Source of the DNA: Norana najaformis
Lineage: Eukaryota > Annelida > Clitellata > Crassiclitellata > Hormogastridae
Assembly: GCA_964023275.1 (NCBI GenBank)
Contig: OZ029918.1
Location: 19,138,361 to 19,202,360, forward strand
Direction of reading: 5' to 3'
Length of the DNA: 64,000 nucleotides
The translations under genes and the position numbers were made by a program. The notes beneath the pieces were generated by a model, which did not search any database, was not told the DNA's origin, and worked only from the letters and a program-made list of their open reading frames with translations. This document shows, piece by piece, positions 52,751-64,000 of the stretch. Position 1 is the stretch's first letter, and each line of letters begins with the position of its first letter.

Positions 52751-55700
52751 GCACTGGATTTGGGATCCATATCGAGTACTGCTTTATGGCAAGTGCTGCA
52801 TTAAACTGAAATGATATTTTCTGAAGAAAATTTCAGTGCATGTTTACATAGCTGTATATTGCAGGTTGTATTGGGCTTGTGAGAGCATTAGAATGCAGTA
52901 TTGTCACGAAAAGCAAGTCTTCTAGCCACTCATCATGTGCATCATTGAACTTGTATAGGTTACCAGAAAATTACAAATTGCCTTGTGGAATGGAGACTCC
53001 TGATATGCAAAGCTGTCTTTTAATTCAAAAGTGTGTTTTGAAGAAGAAGCGATTTTTAATAAATTTTGTTAAATTTTTTTATTCTTTGTGTTGATTTTCC
53101 ACTTTCAGGTGTGCCGTAGATAAATTTATGTGGCGTATTTATTTTTGACAAATTAGTACATAAACAACACCTTAAAATTAGCTTTTAGCACTTGAAAGAG
53201 ACAATATGTATTACAGAATTTTTGCTTCTTCAGTGCCAAGATATGAACTAATTTTTGCCTGGGTTTCTCCATTTTTGAGTCTTTCAATTGCATTCAGTTC
53301 GTGCACAGAGTAGGCCTTCAGTTTTGACATTTTTCTATAGAAACATTTCTGGCATTACATTTGTCTAGTGTTTTAGGTCTAGCTGTTGCGCTCAGAGACA
53401 TAAATAATTTTGGTAATGCAGCTAAACAAATGGTAGAAGAAAGATCTCATATGTACCTTGGATTCAGGGGTTCTGTACCAGCGAAAGTTTGACAGAAATG
53501 CGACATCAATGGTTTATATCGGCTATCTTGGTATACTACACAAGCATTTGACCAACTATCAGCTCGGAAAACAACAAGGAAAGAAAGATCGGCATTTCCG
53601 TCAGGATAGGCATTACCTTTTCGGTGCTATGAGTTTTTCAACCAGAGATCACGCATGTATGCATGGGTAAATTTGGGATCCATGGCTGCATCCGTGTTAT
53701 ATCCAAGTTCATGTTATATCAACATGTGTTTTAGTGAGGGTGTGGTGTAATTCTAATTAACTTATCCAGTGTCTTCTAATTTGCTTATTTGGAAAAGATT
53801 TTATGATGTTATTTTTGTGTTTTTAAATTGTTTTTCTCAGCGTCAGGCAAACTCCTACAGTTTTAGAGATTTTAGCAGGTCTGCATTACCACAAAGGATA
53901 TACTGGAAGTTATGATGACTTGCAATTTCGCTTTAACTAAAGTTAAACTCAGTTCTTCAGTGATGACTCTCTTGGCTCCACAGCTGGCCTATGCTGACAA
54001 AAGTTCTCTTGCAAGCTGCATTGAAAATGGGAACTGACAATACAGTACAAAAGAAACATCAACATTTCTTTTCAATAGTTTGTCATGATCTCTTCCTCTA
54101 CTTACAACCACCTCACATCAAATCTGTCACTGAATGACTGTAGCTGTTTCCTGCTTCTTGGAGAATACAGAAATTTTTATAAAGCTGATTCTGGGACACT
54201 TCCAGCAAAAACAGGAGGTTTGACATTCCTATTTACATCCTTAAAAGTGATGTCGGTTTCAAGGAGACACTATTATGCCCATTGTGCTCACAGGCATAAC
54301 TGTCAGGTAATAGAGAACATTCAGTGTGGACTAAAGTTACCTTTTTCAGTAGACTGTTGTGCCTGACAGAAGGCCACTATGCTTAGCACTAGACAACTTG
54401 TCATTGAGCATTCTAATAATTTTAATAATGCACATAAATTACTATTGTCTGGTGTTGAGAACGTTACTTTCAAAAGTGTATAGATTAGAATCATTTAGCG
54501 AGGATCAGTTTTATCTACGGCTGTCAATTATTCGCAGTTAATGCTTATGACAAACACATTCAGAATTTGTATGATTAAAATCACTTTGATTTGTATCACT
54601 TATGAAAATTTCATGCACTGGTCACTGTGTGAAATTGCTGGTAAATGTTTTTAATAGCCGATGCATTTATCAGCAATTCCTCAAGTTATGGGATCTCGCC
54701 GGCAACACATCTAGTTGCTGCCAGTTTTATTTCTGAAGAAATGTGTATTGCTGTTGGAATTTAAGCCATTTTTGTGAAGATCTGTTGTATTTTGAGTCTG
54801 AGTCTGCTTCTGTTGTGTTTTTCGAATCAACTGCATGAATTTTACTGGTTTTGGACAATTTCGTTCACACCTACGATTGTCACCACTTGGCCACCACCTT
54901 GTTCTTGGATAAACTGACAATGACTATCAAGGGATTTCCATGTGCTTCACCCATATGCCTACAGATTTGGACAGTTAGGATTCTGGCAACATCTCTGTGG
55001 CCAAGAATTTGCATGGCAGGATTCTTCTGATATAAGATATTGTACTTTGAATTCATCATCTTTGCAAGAATCAATTGGCTACCAACAAACTCAACGTTTT
55101 TCTAACAGTATGCTGTCATGCATTGTGAAGCAAGCATCAGCAGCACTCATATTAGCTGTTATAGACTTTTAGCTTTTCTTGATTGAGTGTAACTTTTAAG
55201 TACATCAACTGTCTATTTTGTAAAATGTGAGCATTTGTCTTACATTACATACAAATTTCAAACTACAGTTACAATTATAAAAAGCTAATTGCTTACTGTA
55301 GTGTTAAATGTATTCATAGTCATAATGGGGTGTGAAGGATCAATTTACATTAAGTGGTACAGTATTCCCTTAGACATCCATCTTAAAATAGAATTTTAAA
55401 ATTATAGCAATTTTAATATTAATCAAACTTAAATATATATATATATATATAGCAACTGTATATACCTAATTGGCACCTGTTGATCTACATGTAATATTAT
55501 TTTATTTTTTTATCTTGAGACATTTTGTGGATCCCATTGAAGATAAGCTCTTTTACAGCAGAGTATCTTGAATCAAGTTAGACAAGTTACAAGCAAAATT
55601 TCTTTCATCATAGCCACGGCTCAATGGGTTGCTTGGAATGGCCAACCCATCAACATGTATTGCTGTTGAAGGTTTGCTGGACATCACTTGTGCTAATATA

Positions 55701-55759
55701 GGTGATTTATATGTAAATAAAAAGAGATTTTTCCAGGGGATGCAACAGTGTTTATTGCC
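52751..55759. other. Intronic sequence, no genes recognised
   Basis: Several short open frames exist but none shows family resemblance, repeats or convincing splice signals. A TA dinucleotide run lies at about 55,433-55,451. Confidence 0.5.
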
Positions 55760-55854
55760 TTAACCCTTTAACGACCGCAGAAATTTTTTCACCTACCCCC
55801 TCACGACCGCACATTTTTGGCAAAAACGGCCAAAAAATAAAAAAATTCAACTTG

Positions 55855-57010
55855 TTTTATCTCTGTCAGTTTTTTACATGTAGACATAAGGTAAGCACCA
55901 TTCTTTAGCATTTTATCTCCTCTTCCCAATCATCTGTCAAGTTTTTTGAAAAAAGAAATTTTGGGGTACCCCAAGTTGCCCCAAACTATATCCCCCAAAA
56001 AATTTGCTATATTTTTATCTTCAAGACAGTCTACAAATATTTTTGAATGACAACATATATAAATTGAGCACAAAAAATGTGCAGAAATTGTTGCCAGAAA
56101 GAACCAAACAGAAATTTTAAAAATATTTTCATAACTGAAAGAGAAACAATTTTTTTAGTATTTAGACCGTTGTCATAAAAACTGAAGAAAATTACAGGAA
56201 AAAGGATAAAAGTAAAACAAATTGAACTTATGAAATCTCTGTTGGTTTTTGACATGTAGGCATAAGGTAAGTACCATTCTTTATCATTTTATCTCCTCTC
56301 CCTATTCATCTGTCGAGTTTTTTGGGGAAAATTTGTTTTGGTATATCCAAAGTGCCCCCCAACTGTACCCCAAAAATTTGTTATATGTTTACCTTCAAGA
56401 CAGTCTACATAAGAATTGTAAGTGACAACATATGGTAGTTAGGCAAAAGAAATGTGCAGAAATTGTTGCCAGATAGAACCAAACAGAAATTTTAAAAATA
56501 TTTTTATAACTGAAAGAGAAACAATTTTTTTAGTATTTAGACCGTTGTCATAAAAACTGAAGGAAATTACAGGAAAAAGGATAAAAGTAAAACAAATTGA
56601 ACTTATGAAATCTCTGTTGGTTTTTGACATGTAGGCATAAGGTAAGTACCATTCTTTATCATTTTATCTCCTCTCCCCATTCATCTGTCGAGTTTTTTGG
56701 GGAAAATTTGTTTTGGTATATCCAAAGTGCCCCCCAACTGTACCCCAAAAATTTGTTATATGTTTACCTTCAAGACAGTCTACATAAGAATTGTAAGTGA
56801 CAACATATGGTAGTTAGGCAAAAGAAATGTGCAGAAATTGTTGCCAGATAGAACCAAACAGAAATTTTAAAAATATTTTCAAAACTGAAAGATATACAAT
56901 TTTTTTAGTATTTAGACCGTTGGGTAAAAACTGAAGAAAATTACAGGAGAAGCCTAAAAGCAAAACTAACTGAACTTGTGATATCTGTGTCAGTGTTTGA
57001 CATATATACA
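55855..57010. repeat. ~374 bp tandem repeat, three full units and the start of a fourth
   Basis: The landmark CATAAGGTAAG recurs at ~55,885, 56,261, 56,635 and (as CATAAGGCAAA) 57,008, spacing 373-376 bp. Units two and three are nearly identical; the first and last are more diverged, as in arrays that grow from the middle. Confidence 0.9.
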
Positions 57011-57129
57011 TAAGGCAAACACCATTCTTTATCATTTTATCTTCTCTTCTTTTCCAACCTATAATTATATTTCTCAACACAACATTTTCTGGGTAACTGA
57101 AAACTGACCCACAATCGCCGCAGGCATAT

Positions 57130-57312
57130 AGCGGATGCCATTGTCATCAAACTCCATATCAGTGTGCCACTTGTTCACTTCGTATTGCCAACAGTCTCGT
57201 GTGATCCATCTGACACATTTTATTCATCAGTAGAATCACAACTTTCGTTAATATACGACCATTCGTCGATCGATCGGCGAATTTCTTCCTCCGGTAAACA
57301 ACGCTTCGCCAT
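57130..57312 (-). pseudogene. piggyBac transposase N-terminal remnant
   Basis: From ATG at 57,312: MAKRCLPEEEIRRSIDEWS, then an Asp/Ser/Glu-rich stretch (YINESCDSTDE) ending at an in-frame stop, with acidic text continuing beyond. Acidic N-termini of this kind precede the DDD domain in piggyBac transposases. The catalytic domain is missing. Confidence 0.55.
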
Positions 57313-58104
57313 TTTGGGACATTTAAATATCCATTTTTTAACTACACTCTGGCCGATTTAAATGCCCATTTTGATTGGTTGGTTTTTATATTTTTGAGGT
57401 GTTTTCCAGGGATTCCGCTGATGTAATATGGATTAAAATTATACCTATTTGCCTAAATGACGTAGAATTCTAAAATTATAAGGATTACAAATAAACAAGA
57501 GGTTACGATATGACTAGTCCCATCTACTACGGATTAGTACCGTGCGGTCGGCTGACGTTACTACCGATTAGTACCGTGCGGTCGGTAATGAGTTAATAGC
57601 AGACTGCTGGTCCTTGATGGCAATGACAGGTATCTAGAAGTTGCAGGTATTGGTCATATCATTGAGAACAAATGGGTTTGAATTTGTTTGCAACATCCTG
57701 CAGAAGACGTCTAGATTACCCACTCTACCTTTTAGATTAACCAGTTTACTGTTACTAAGAAATAAGCAATGTAAATAAGCTTGTTTGCCAAAACAGATGG
57801 GTTCTTTTGAGAGAATTCGAAGTCAAAAGTGGATTTAACACCTATTTTAAGGACATTATGAACTTTATTGATTTTTACTGTGGAATTGTGGCTAAAAATT
57901 GAGTAACAGCTTGCATTTTTAGCTTAAAGAAAATGATTGATTTTGTGAAGTGTGATTAATTTATGATTAAGTTGCGATAAAAGTTTTTATTCTAACAACT
58001 GATTGCAATTAAAATTTTCTTTAGAAGGGCAGCCCTAGTTTTATCACAACTCTCCTGTACTACCGAGTTCATAAATGTCTAGCTTGTCCTGTTTTCTTTC
58101 ACAG

Positions 58105-58186
58105 ACCCTAAGCAAACAATATGGTGGAAAGGATGACTGGCCAGGGACATTGGCTCTGGTTCATTCCTACTTGATGCACAAAGCAG
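58105..58186 (+). CDS. PHF21A-like: Host exon downstream of the PHD exon, PHF21A/BHC80-like
   Basis: 82 nt between acceptor TTTTCTTTCACAG and donor GCAG|GTCAGG; it starts in phase 0, matching the end of the PHD exon, and ends in phase 1. The product segment includes DDWPGTLALVHSYLMHKA, closely resembling the PWPGTLAIVHSYIAYKA segment that follows the PHD finger in vertebrate PHF21A. No further exon (the coiled coil expected next) was found up to 64,000. Phase, order, strand and similarity together make this a strong pairing across ~33 kb. Confidence 0.85.
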
Positions 58187-58885
58187 GTCAGGAAAGTACA
58201 TAAAATAAATCATTTGCACAGAGATATACATTAAAATATTTATAACCTTTTTACTATGTTTCATAGAAACGTACTGGTTTAACCAAGTTATTCAGCACTT
58301 CCAGCCCAATCCAATGCAACATTAAACCAGTTTTTGAATTTGTCCAACTTGGGCTGGGTTTTCTATATGCATCTTTCTATTCCTATTTGTTCTCCCTCAC
58401 CTTCCATCCTTAAGATTGTGTTGTTGCTTTTCTTGCCACATTTTTTATAGGGGCATGGTAGCTGATTAGAATAGAGCACTTGATATGTAACACAGAGGGG
58501 GTGGGCTCGAGCCTCCCCAGAGATGGTTACTATGTAGGAACCATCAGCAAGTCCTTCACTCACAGTTGCTCAGCGCCATGAATTCATACTTAGTCATTAA
58601 AAAGTGGTGTTTAATAAATGCCAAATAACAATCAATGATTTAAAGTTAGCTTTTGAACTTTGAAAAGTTAACTTTAAGATGTTTTGAATGGTACACATTA
58701 AAGGATAACTGGAGTAGTTTTTCACTGTCACCTGAACTCCAGTGACTAGCGCATTTGTATTATATGAGTTTGTGTTACATTGTCAAGCAGAAAAGTGGCC
58801 AGGTGTGTCTTAAACGAGCTATTAAACATTCCAGTGCAGTGTGTCATCTTCAGAGGTACAATGGGGATTTAGTCTAAAACCAACT
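58187..58885. other. Intronic sequence, nothing recognised
   Basis: No supported gene or repeat. Confidence 0.5.
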
Positions 58886-59375
58886 GAATAGCCCACTCAC
58901 CAATCTACTGAGCAGCTAGCTGAGAAAAGTGGTTTTCTAGCTGAACAGCCAGTGAATTAACTCATTCAGCAGCTGACTGAACAACTTATTTTGCAACTAC
59001 TTGAACAGCTTACTCAACAGCTAGCTGTAGAATTTTTTCTGCAACCAACTGAACAACTAACTGTAACCATCTGAACAGCTCATTCAACAGCTGACTAAAG
59101 AACTGGTCCAGCAACTGACTGAGGAACTAGTTCTGAAACCATATCAAGAGGTCATTTAACAACCAACAGTAGTACAACTTGTTTGAAAAGCTGACTGAGC
59201 AGTTTGTTCTACAGCCAAATGAACAGCTCTGTTAACTGACTACTGAACAAGTTGCTCGAGAACTAACTGAACAATTTACTGTGCAAATAATTGAACAGCT
59301 CATTCAACTGCCAACTAAACAATTCTTTCAACAACCAAATGTACAGCTGTTCTGCAATCAGGTGAACAGCTGATG
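58886..59375. repeat. Degenerate minisatellite with ~12 bp period
   Basis: Repeated variants of AACAGCTCATTC / AACAGCTGACTA / AACAACTNACTG over ~490 bp. The 12 bp period is best kept at 59,060-59,130. It has no long open frame. Confidence 0.8.
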
Positions 59376-59559
59376 TGGCTGGAAGTTGGGCTGCATATAG
59401 CTTCAGTTTTAAATTCTGCTGGTTCCTGTTCGTTTTAAATAGTATATTAAATTCTATATATCTATACATTCTTAAATCCTATATATCTGCAAGATAATGT
59501 CGCTATAGGCCTAAAACTAACAATACATTGAAAAAATCGGTAATTGTATTAATCATTTT

Positions 59560-60390
59560 TATTGTCCCTCGTTTCTGTTCACTGTCATGCACACATGCCC
59601 AATCTACAGAGCCATCACCTCATGCCATTTTTGGAACAAACTCATCAGTCTTTTTCACCATCCCTCTGTAGCATATTCCTTTTATCTTTGTTGTCCCTCA
59701 AGGTCCCGTCTTATGACCTCTTCTGTTCATCCTCTGTGGCACTATAGAAGTTTCTAATTAATAATAATAATAATAATCATGCCCCTGCGCTGTCAGCCGT
59801 TGCCTCTCATCATGGCCTAGATATCCACCCTTATGCTGACGATACCCAGCTCTATGTACATCTCCGGTTTAATGAGGTTGCAGATGCTACCAAGAGACTT
59901 CATGCCTGAGTAGATGACGTGCTGGGCAGTCTGTCTATATGCCTCAGAATTTACCCCAACAAATCTGAGCTCATCTAGTTTGAGTGTTCTTCTAACCTCA
60001 TACAGTGCACTGACATCTCGCTATCTACTTCCTCCTCTTACTTTCTCAGTCCTCTAATTTTTGAGATCTTGTAGTCATGCTTGACTCAACATTCTTTGTA
60101 AAACCACGAACAGCTGAACTTCTTGAACACGCATGTTTTCCATCAGAAGGATCTGACAGCTTTGCTTTACTGTAGTTTCAGTATTGCTGAAAATGCTAAT
60201 ACATGGCCTTCTTCTGACAAAACTTGGGCACTCCAACTCTATACTCTATAGGCGTCCTGACTACACACCTCTTCCTCTAACTAGAATCATGCACCAGGTG
60301 CATCAGATGGTGACATCAGATGGTGATGGAGTTGCCCTCATTTATAAATCATACCTAAAACTTGCTTACTTAGCTTCACCTATTCCAATG
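59560..60390 (+). mobile_element. CR1-like LINE RT fragments
   Basis: + strand: a GPLLFILY-like segment near 59,700-59,750, an (AAT)n run (59,759-59,777), then ALSAVASHHGLDIHPYADDTQ near 59,780-59,855 (YADD box kept), and degraded thumb text. Frames broken. Confidence 0.75.
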
Positions 60391-60399
60391 TGGCGTTCT

Positions 60400-62400
60400 C
60401 GGTCGGGCTAACTGTCCACGGGGTGGGGTACTCCAGCCCAGTTCTACGCTCAGAGCCACCCACCTCACTGCCCCTTGTAATTTCACTGTAAAATGGCCTC
60501 TCCGTATCGTCTCTGCCCGTATCGTTCGCTCTCTCTAAGGAAGTTTCAGGATGGGCCGCTTCCTTAAGAGAATCAACTCTATAGCACTCGGTCTTGGGAT
60601 CCGACTCTGCCTCTTCCGCGGTCGCCGGATGGGCAACGTCCTGAGGATGGCCTTTACTCAGAACAGGGTTCGTTCCTTTACTGGCAATAGTCGTTCCCTT
60701 TTTGTGTGAGGACTTTCTCGTAACCACCGTTTTACATCTCTTGTAACTCGCCTGCTACCGCCAATGTTCTGAGACACCAGTCGTTTTCTCGGTTCCGGAA
60801 ACAGGGAAGTCTTACGACGAGCCTCTGTGTCTTTCCGCCCTAGGCACATAGATATCGGGCGAGACATCTTCCCGTTATCACTATCTGTCTCTCACTCCAC
60901 CTCCGTGGACTTCCGGAGTAATTTTCCGTACCAGGTCTCTGTTGGCAATTATCGACCAACAGTGCTTCAGAGGATAGGATACCCCTATGGAACACTCAAC
61001 AGAAGGTCCTCTCTCTAACCTTCTGTAAAACACACGGACCTTCGTACCGACCTATGCACGAGGGGGCCCTTCCCCGCACTTCAGCCAGTCTTCTGATCAT
61101 TGTGTGGCAACAAGCATATAGAGGAGTCGGTATCTTCCCGTGTCGACTCCGGTATTATCGGGGAACTGACCCGGACTATGTTGTACCGGGTATTTACTTG
61201 GTCTGCGTTAGTTTTTGGTCCTTTGCTTAACGGGACTTTTCTTGGTCTGCTTTGGTATCCGCTCGCTTTCGTATCCAGGCTTTACTTGGTCTGTGTCATG
61301 ATCCGCAGCATCTTCCCCGTATCTCTTCCTGCCGTCTGAATTTCTACCGGGAAAACCGCGGCCACATCTTTCCCCGATTTTCGCACAACCCGTTATCTTC
61401 CAACTATCATGACTACTCAGACCGTCTTGCAACTTCCTAACAGGGTGGGCCCGAGCCCTGCTGGACCAACAGAGCCAGTCAGAAATCAGGCAGATTGGTT
61501 TACTTTGGTTGCGACTTCCTCAGGAGCACACGGACAAGTATTACGGCACAAGTTATCTCTTACGGCAAATGCTACCCCGGGTTCACACAGACCTGTCTAC
61601 TCGTATTCCCCGAGCTTCGCCCAGCCTCTGTCCCCAGCTATCGTGACCTACTCGACCGTCTCGCGACTTCCCAACAGGGTGGGCCCGAGCCCTGCTGGAC
61701 CAACGGAGCCAGTCAGAAATCAGACAGATTGGTTCGTAACAGCTGCGACGTTCTTGGGAGCGCACTGATCAGATTTTTCTCTTACACGGTCAAAGGGGTA
61801 TATTCCGCAACTGTCCCACTTGTTTTAGACGGACCTGTTTTATCTGACACTTGCCGACTACTTGGGTAGGCTTCCCAATGCCAACCCTTTACTTGCCACA
61901 GACCTCTACTTATTTCTGACGAACGGGGTCTTTCCCCGGGTTCTGTCCAACCTCAATCGTGGCTCAGGCCGCCTCGCGATCTACGGTAGAGTGGGCCCTC
62001 GCTCAAACCAGATTGCATCGTTAGCCCGAAACCAGACAGTGATTGTCTCGGTCGTCCGCCGGGAGCGCACAGATTAGTCTTTTTCCTGGACTTTTTCCGT
62101 CCGTATATTTGATCGTAGCTGGGACCGGATCGAACACGGCTTCTCCGGACGTCACCCTCTTCCATGTATTTGTGTACGTTATGATTTCACTGAGAAACAC
62201 TCGGACTCGTTCCCGTGAAGGCTCGCAACCATCCTTCACTCTGTTTTCAGGAGGCCCGCATCGCTCCTTCTGTACTGTCGCATATGTGAAGGCACGCTAC
62301 CATCCTTCACAACATAGGCATCGCAGCACACGACACCGTTTATTCAAGCCCCTTTTTCCTATTTACAGCGGTTTGCTTATATACTAGCACGATCAATAAA
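60400..62400. other. GC-rich block of unknown origin with tandem repeats and hairpins
   Basis: Composition changes sharply to GC-rich. Open frames exist on both strands (for example 60,380-60,727 - and 61,409-61,768 +) but none resembles a known protein. Segments containing CAGGGTGGGCCCGAGCCCTG recur at ~61,440 and ~61,674 with matching flanks, and a diverged version near 61,985. Two hairpins with GTGAAGG/CCTTCAC arms lie at ~62,216-62,239 and ~62,288-62,311. It could be a long untranslated region or LTR of an unrecognised retroelement; I cannot assign it. Confidence 0.5.
61430..61770. repeat. ~234 bp tandem repeat
   Basis: AACAGGGTGGGCCCGAGCCC through GCCAGTCAGAAATCAGRCAGATTGG at ~61,439 recurs at ~61,673; both are preceded by CTATCRTGACTACTC-like text. 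Spacing is about 234 bp. Confidence 0.85.
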
Positions 62401-62690
62401 ACGTAAATAAAGGTGTCTAACGGTTACCGATAACTTGCCTTAAAACAAACATTTTAGGGCCTATAAATTTCAACCATTTTGTGCGTTACTTTACTAAAAT
62501 TACACTAAGAATTTTCCACGACCTAATTAAGCTATTATTATATTAAGCTTAAATTTAATAAAATTTAATTCCTTAAAAATCCTATGCAGCTAACGCGGCC
62601 GAACCGCGCACACAATCGAAGCACTCAGCAGCTACCTAAAGCGCGTCATAGCTACTGCTGCCTCTTACCCAGCAGGCTTGCCTTGTGGCT
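62401..62690. other. AT-rich spacer, nothing recognised
   Basis: No supported feature apart from AATAAA near 62,394-62,418. Confidence 0.4.
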
Positions 62691-63570
62691 GATCTGCCAC
62701 ACCAACCCAAAAGTCATTTGGAAACTTTATTCTCATCTCCTGACTAACAATGTTCCTTAGATCTTATACCTACCACACATCTGAAAGATTACTTTGATGT
62801 CTTGGGCCAAGTAATCACATCCATTGTCCACTTTTCTTGCTAAAGGCTACTACCCTGCCAGCTTTGCTCATGCTTTGCTCTCTTATAAAGCCATCTCTGT
62901 CCTGATGATCTATCAAACTGTTGCTCATCTCTATTCTCAATTTCATTTCCATAACCGTGTAAAAAGTAGTTGTGATTTGCCTAAGTTGTCACCTCTCATC
63001 TCATAACCTGACCTTCCTTTCCAATCTACCTACTGCAGTGCCATTCTGCTCAAATTGCACTACTTACTGTTCACAATCAAATAATCAGCTCCATTGATAA
63101 ATGGAAAAGCAACTGCTTGCATTCTCCTTGACTTGTCTGATGCATTCAACACCGTTGATCATTTGATCACTTCCCTAGTGCTGTGAACACTGGTTCGGTC
63201 TTTCTGGTCCAGCTGTCAGTTGGTTTACTTCTTACATGCATAACCATATTCAATCAGTTTGTATGGATCAACTCGCTTTAGTGCCCACTGTCTTGAACTG
63301 CGGTGTTCCATGTACTGGACCCATCCCTGTTTACACTATAAGCCACTCCACTCGGTTCACTGCTTACTGGTGTTCTCTAGAATACCATTTGTATTGTTAT
63401 GATGCCCAGCTATTTGACAATTTCTCATCTAATCCCGCTCTCTGACTACTTGCATCTGTTTTCAGTGATGTTCAGTCCTGGATGGCTAGTAATAAACTTC
63501 TGAATCCTTCTAAGACCGAATTCCTTCTCCTTTGCACAAGTCAAAAACTTTGCAGATTTGATTGGCTTAA
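62691..63570 (+). mobile_element. CR1-like LINE RT fragment
   Basis: + strand RT text: YYPASFAHALLSYKAISV, an AISVLMIYQTV segment, CILLDLSDAFNTVDHLI, GLSGPAVSWFTSYMHN-like and CGVPCTGPIPVYTIS (degenerate PQGS box), ending WMASNKLLNPSKTEFLL near 63,530. Heavily decayed. Confidence 0.8.
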
Positions 63571-64000
63571 CCAAGAGATCTGTTCAATCGGGTGAATTGC
63601 TCGTTGATCATACTGAATGAACCAGCTTGGATTGAGAGGCCTTCCAAGCCAGCCTGTTGAATAGTCTGCTTTGTAAGGAGCATGGAAGACTGTTCCTTAG
63701 AACTCTTTGCCAGCTGCAACTGATCGACCGTCTTCTTCCTCAAAGGACTGTAGTAAAGGCCTGCCAGAGGCTGCTCATATGTTCAGTGGAGCCTGTCTTG
63801 ATCTTCATCAAGAAGTCAGATGACCTGAGTGATGATTCAAGCAAACACGCAGTACTGAGGAATGTGATGCCTCGGTCCTTTGTATATGACAAATGCATGG
63901 CTTGTTCAGAGAAAAGGAAAATAATTTCCTGGGGGAATGTGATCGAACAAGACAAAGACAACCGTCGACAACTGTGTTCATCACTTTTCAGCATCCGCGG
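63571..64000. other. Right edge, nothing recognised
   Basis: An 84-codon - strand frame (63,740-63,994) shows no family resemblance. Possibly the 3' part of the adjacent LINE. Confidence 0.35.

Larger units (their letters stand above)
55764..57592 (-). mobile_element. piggyBac-like element with internal tandem repeats, degenerate
   Basis: TTAA (55,760-55,763 and 57,593-57,596) flanks inverted ends CCCTTTAACGACCGCA and, from the right, CTCATTACCGACCGCACGG. A second copy of the GTACCGTGCGGTCGG subterminal unit lies ~35 bp inside the right end. A remnant of a transposase N-terminus is at 57,130-57,312. The remainder is mainly a ~374 bp tandem repeat, so the copy is non-autonomous. Confidence 0.85.

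Noticed and set aside
58886..59375. CRISPR-like or coding Leu-Thr-Glu repeat array
   Set aside because: The repeat is ~12 bp without spacers, is degenerate, and has frequent stops, so it is a decayed minisatellite.
61409..61869. Overlapping open frames in the GC-rich block as a protein-coding gene
   Set aside because: The two frames are by-products of a GC-rich tandem repeat; neither shows recognisable motifs, and the repeat period (~234 bp) encodes no consistent domain.
1..64000. tRNA or rRNA genes
   Set aside because: No cloverleaf-like A/B-box pairs or rRNA core sequence caught my eye; a covariance-model scan would be decisive.

Overview
This is a metazoan genomic window, most likely from an aquatic invertebrate; I cannot name the species. 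It carries spliced exons, APE-type and RLE-type LINEs, Ty3-like elements, Polinton/Maverick elements, piggyBac, pogo and CACTA/RAG-like transposons, and no bacterial-style gene organisation. Most of the sequence is transposon-derived. The only host exons I can support lie on the + strand. A PHD-finger exon (24,777-24,926) and a phase-compatible exon (58,105-58,186) resemble adjacent parts of PHF21A/BHC80. They are separated by a ~33.2 kb interval that behaves as one transposon-packed intron. A third candidate host exon (12,526-12,716, terminal, unidentified) lies upstream.

Layout. 1-343 and 11,643-11,760 are two halves of an antisense LINE split by an 11.3 kb Polinton/Maverick (345-11,636). 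It has ~110 bp terminal inverted repeats and near-matching 6 bp target duplications. Its genes are on the - strand, from right to left: protein-primed DNA polymerase B, major capsid protein, a pX-like virion protein, an adenain-like protease, a fibre-like coiled-coil protein, a minor-capsid-like protein and a small membrane protein. All but the two short central genes are visibly broken. No integrase or packaging ATPase was found. At 15.0-19.4 kb a Ty3-like element with integrase upstream of reverse transcriptase (Gmr1-like order) is split by a 2.4 kb non-autonomous Polinton derivative (16,036-18,434). This derivative has ~275 bp TIRs, a perfect 6 bp TSD and relics of two of the same Polinton genes. 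19.4-24.2 kb holds several LINE fragments.

Within the intron (24.9-58.1 kb) lie many LINEs, a pogo-like relic, and a nested stack at 35.3-52.4 kb. There an outer antisense LINE was split by a 2A-peptide-encoding LINE and by a LINE with a PHD-like finger plus endonuclease. The latter was in turn hit by three copies of a DNA transposon (39,536-42,162; 42,935-45,253; 46,083-48,635) and by another LINE. Two of the three DNA transposons keep uninterrupted ~565 aa transposase-like genes. Their residue spacing (D...D-x18-C-x2-C...H-x4-H-x16-E), CACTG termini and 3 bp target duplications place them near the CACTA/Transib/RAG1 branch. Removing each copy plus one 3 bp repeat restores the interrupted LINE frame locally, which fixes the boundaries. 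A TTAA-flanked piggyBac-like element with internal ~374 bp tandem repeats lies just before the second exon (55,764-57,592).

The right end (58.2-64 kb) has a 12 bp-period minisatellite, LINE relics and an unexplained GC-rich block with tandem repeats and hairpins (60.4-62.4 kb).
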